Below are positions 5,251-5,533 of a stretch of DNA of 5,533 nt, piece after piece (within the stretch, counting starts at the first letter, position 1; each line of letters begins with the position of its first letter). Under the pieces are notes generated by a model. It saw only the letters and a list, made by a program, of their open reading frames with translations, was not told where the DNA came from and searched no databases. This DNA comes from Actinomycetes bacterium. GTDB taxonomy: Bacteria; Actinomycetota; Acidimicrobiia; Acidimicrobiales; Acidimicrobiaceae. The stretch is taken from NCBI GenBank assembly GCA_021792075.1, contig JAJYVK010000133.1, forward strand, positions 1-5,533, in the 5' to 3' direction. The position numbers were made by a program, and so were the translations under genes.

Positions 5251-5533
5251 CCGCGAACCTTCTCTAACGAGCAGGCCGGCAAATTCAAGGCGAGAGACGA
5301 GATGCTGTGCTTGCCAAGGTGCAACGGATAGGTTTCATCTTTCGACAGCTGCCATCTTCCTGGCCTCAGAGGGAGTTTACAATACCCAAACTCAACTTTT
5401 GAAGCTGTCAATTTCTGATCTGTCCTTCGCTCGTCGCACCAAGTCTGAGATCGTTACGAACACCCCGCAATGGATATACCTGTTCACAATAATGCGGCGG
5501 CCAAAAGTATTGCACGCTTCAAACAAGTCAAGG
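5251..5533. other. Unassigned 283-base end region, no recognised gene
   Basis: No protein of convincing length or family character lies here. On the - strand a frame is open from the window edge to a TGA at 5394-5392 (46 residues), which could be the end of a convergent gene but resembles nothing I know. On the + strand an ATG at 5470 opens a 21-residue frame running off the edge without a good ribosome site. Small inverted repeats occur: GACAGCT (5344-5350) with AGCTGTC (5403-5409), and nested inside it GAGTTT (5373-5378) with AAACTC (5388-5393), followed by TTTT at 5397-5400. These might form a weak terminator. Confidence 0.4.

Noticed and set aside
5470..5533. Start of a plus-strand gene at ATG 5470 running off the window
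   Set aside because: Only 21 codons are visible, with no good ribosome site and no recognised motif, so it cannot be supported.
1..5533. Mobile element, CRISPR array, defence or toxin-antitoxin system
   Set aside because: No transposase, integrase, terminal repeat, regularly spaced repeat or small gene pair of that kind is seen on either strand.

Overview
The window looks like part of a chromosomal vitamin B12 (corrin ring) biosynthesis operon, followed by two small metabolic genes. Every supported gene reads on the + strand. G+C is moderate by eye. TTG and GTG starts are used freely, and genes overlap by 4 bases. The cobaltochelatase is a long two-domain CbiX with a C-terminal CxxC and His-rich tail, a form I associate with Actinomycetota and Deinococcus-like bacteria. 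An actinobacterium of moderate G+C is my best guess, with low certainty.

Positions 1-74 hold the 3' end of a gene whose C-terminus resembles CbiT. Positions 71-3423 carry four tightly packed genes: a CbiG-CbiH fusion (cobalt-precorrin-5A hydrolase plus cobalt-precorrin-3B C17-methyltransferase), a 67-residue protein with two [4Fe-4S] motifs, CbiC (cobalt-precorrin-8 methylmutase) and CbiX (sirohydrochlorin cobaltochelatase). The first three junctions (upstream gene/cbiGH, cbiGH/ferredoxin, ferredoxin/cbiC) are GTGA, TTGA and GTGA overlaps. The cbiC/cbiX junction overlaps by 17 bases. This points to one translationally coupled mRNA. CbiG and CbiX together indicate the early-cobalt-insertion ('anaerobic') route: CbiX loads Co2+ into sirohydrochlorin, CbiH contracts the ring, CbiG removes the C20 fragment, CbiT methylates and decarboxylates, and CbiC moves the C11 methyl to C12. 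The ferredoxin is the least explained member; it could feed electrons to the CbiH step or to cobalt reduction.

Positions 3424-5173 carry an N-carbamoylsarcosine-amidase-like (isochorismatase superfamily) hydrolase and a class II aldolase/adducin-family enzyme. The first has a good sigma70-type promoter just upstream (TTGACT, 17 bases, TACATT). A hairpin overlaps its stop codon. The aldolase follows after a 306-base gap and has its own strong ribosome binding site. Neither has an obvious role in B12 synthesis; they look like a separate small catabolic unit whose substrate cannot be read from the sequence.

Positions 5174-5533 hold a long nested inverted repeat directly after the aldolase stop (a possible terminator), then about 280 bases in which I recognise no gene. 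I saw no tRNA, rRNA, CRISPR array, insertion sequence or cobalamin riboswitch. The window is mostly ordinary metabolism. The coupled ferredoxin beside the CbiGH fusion is the most interesting point.
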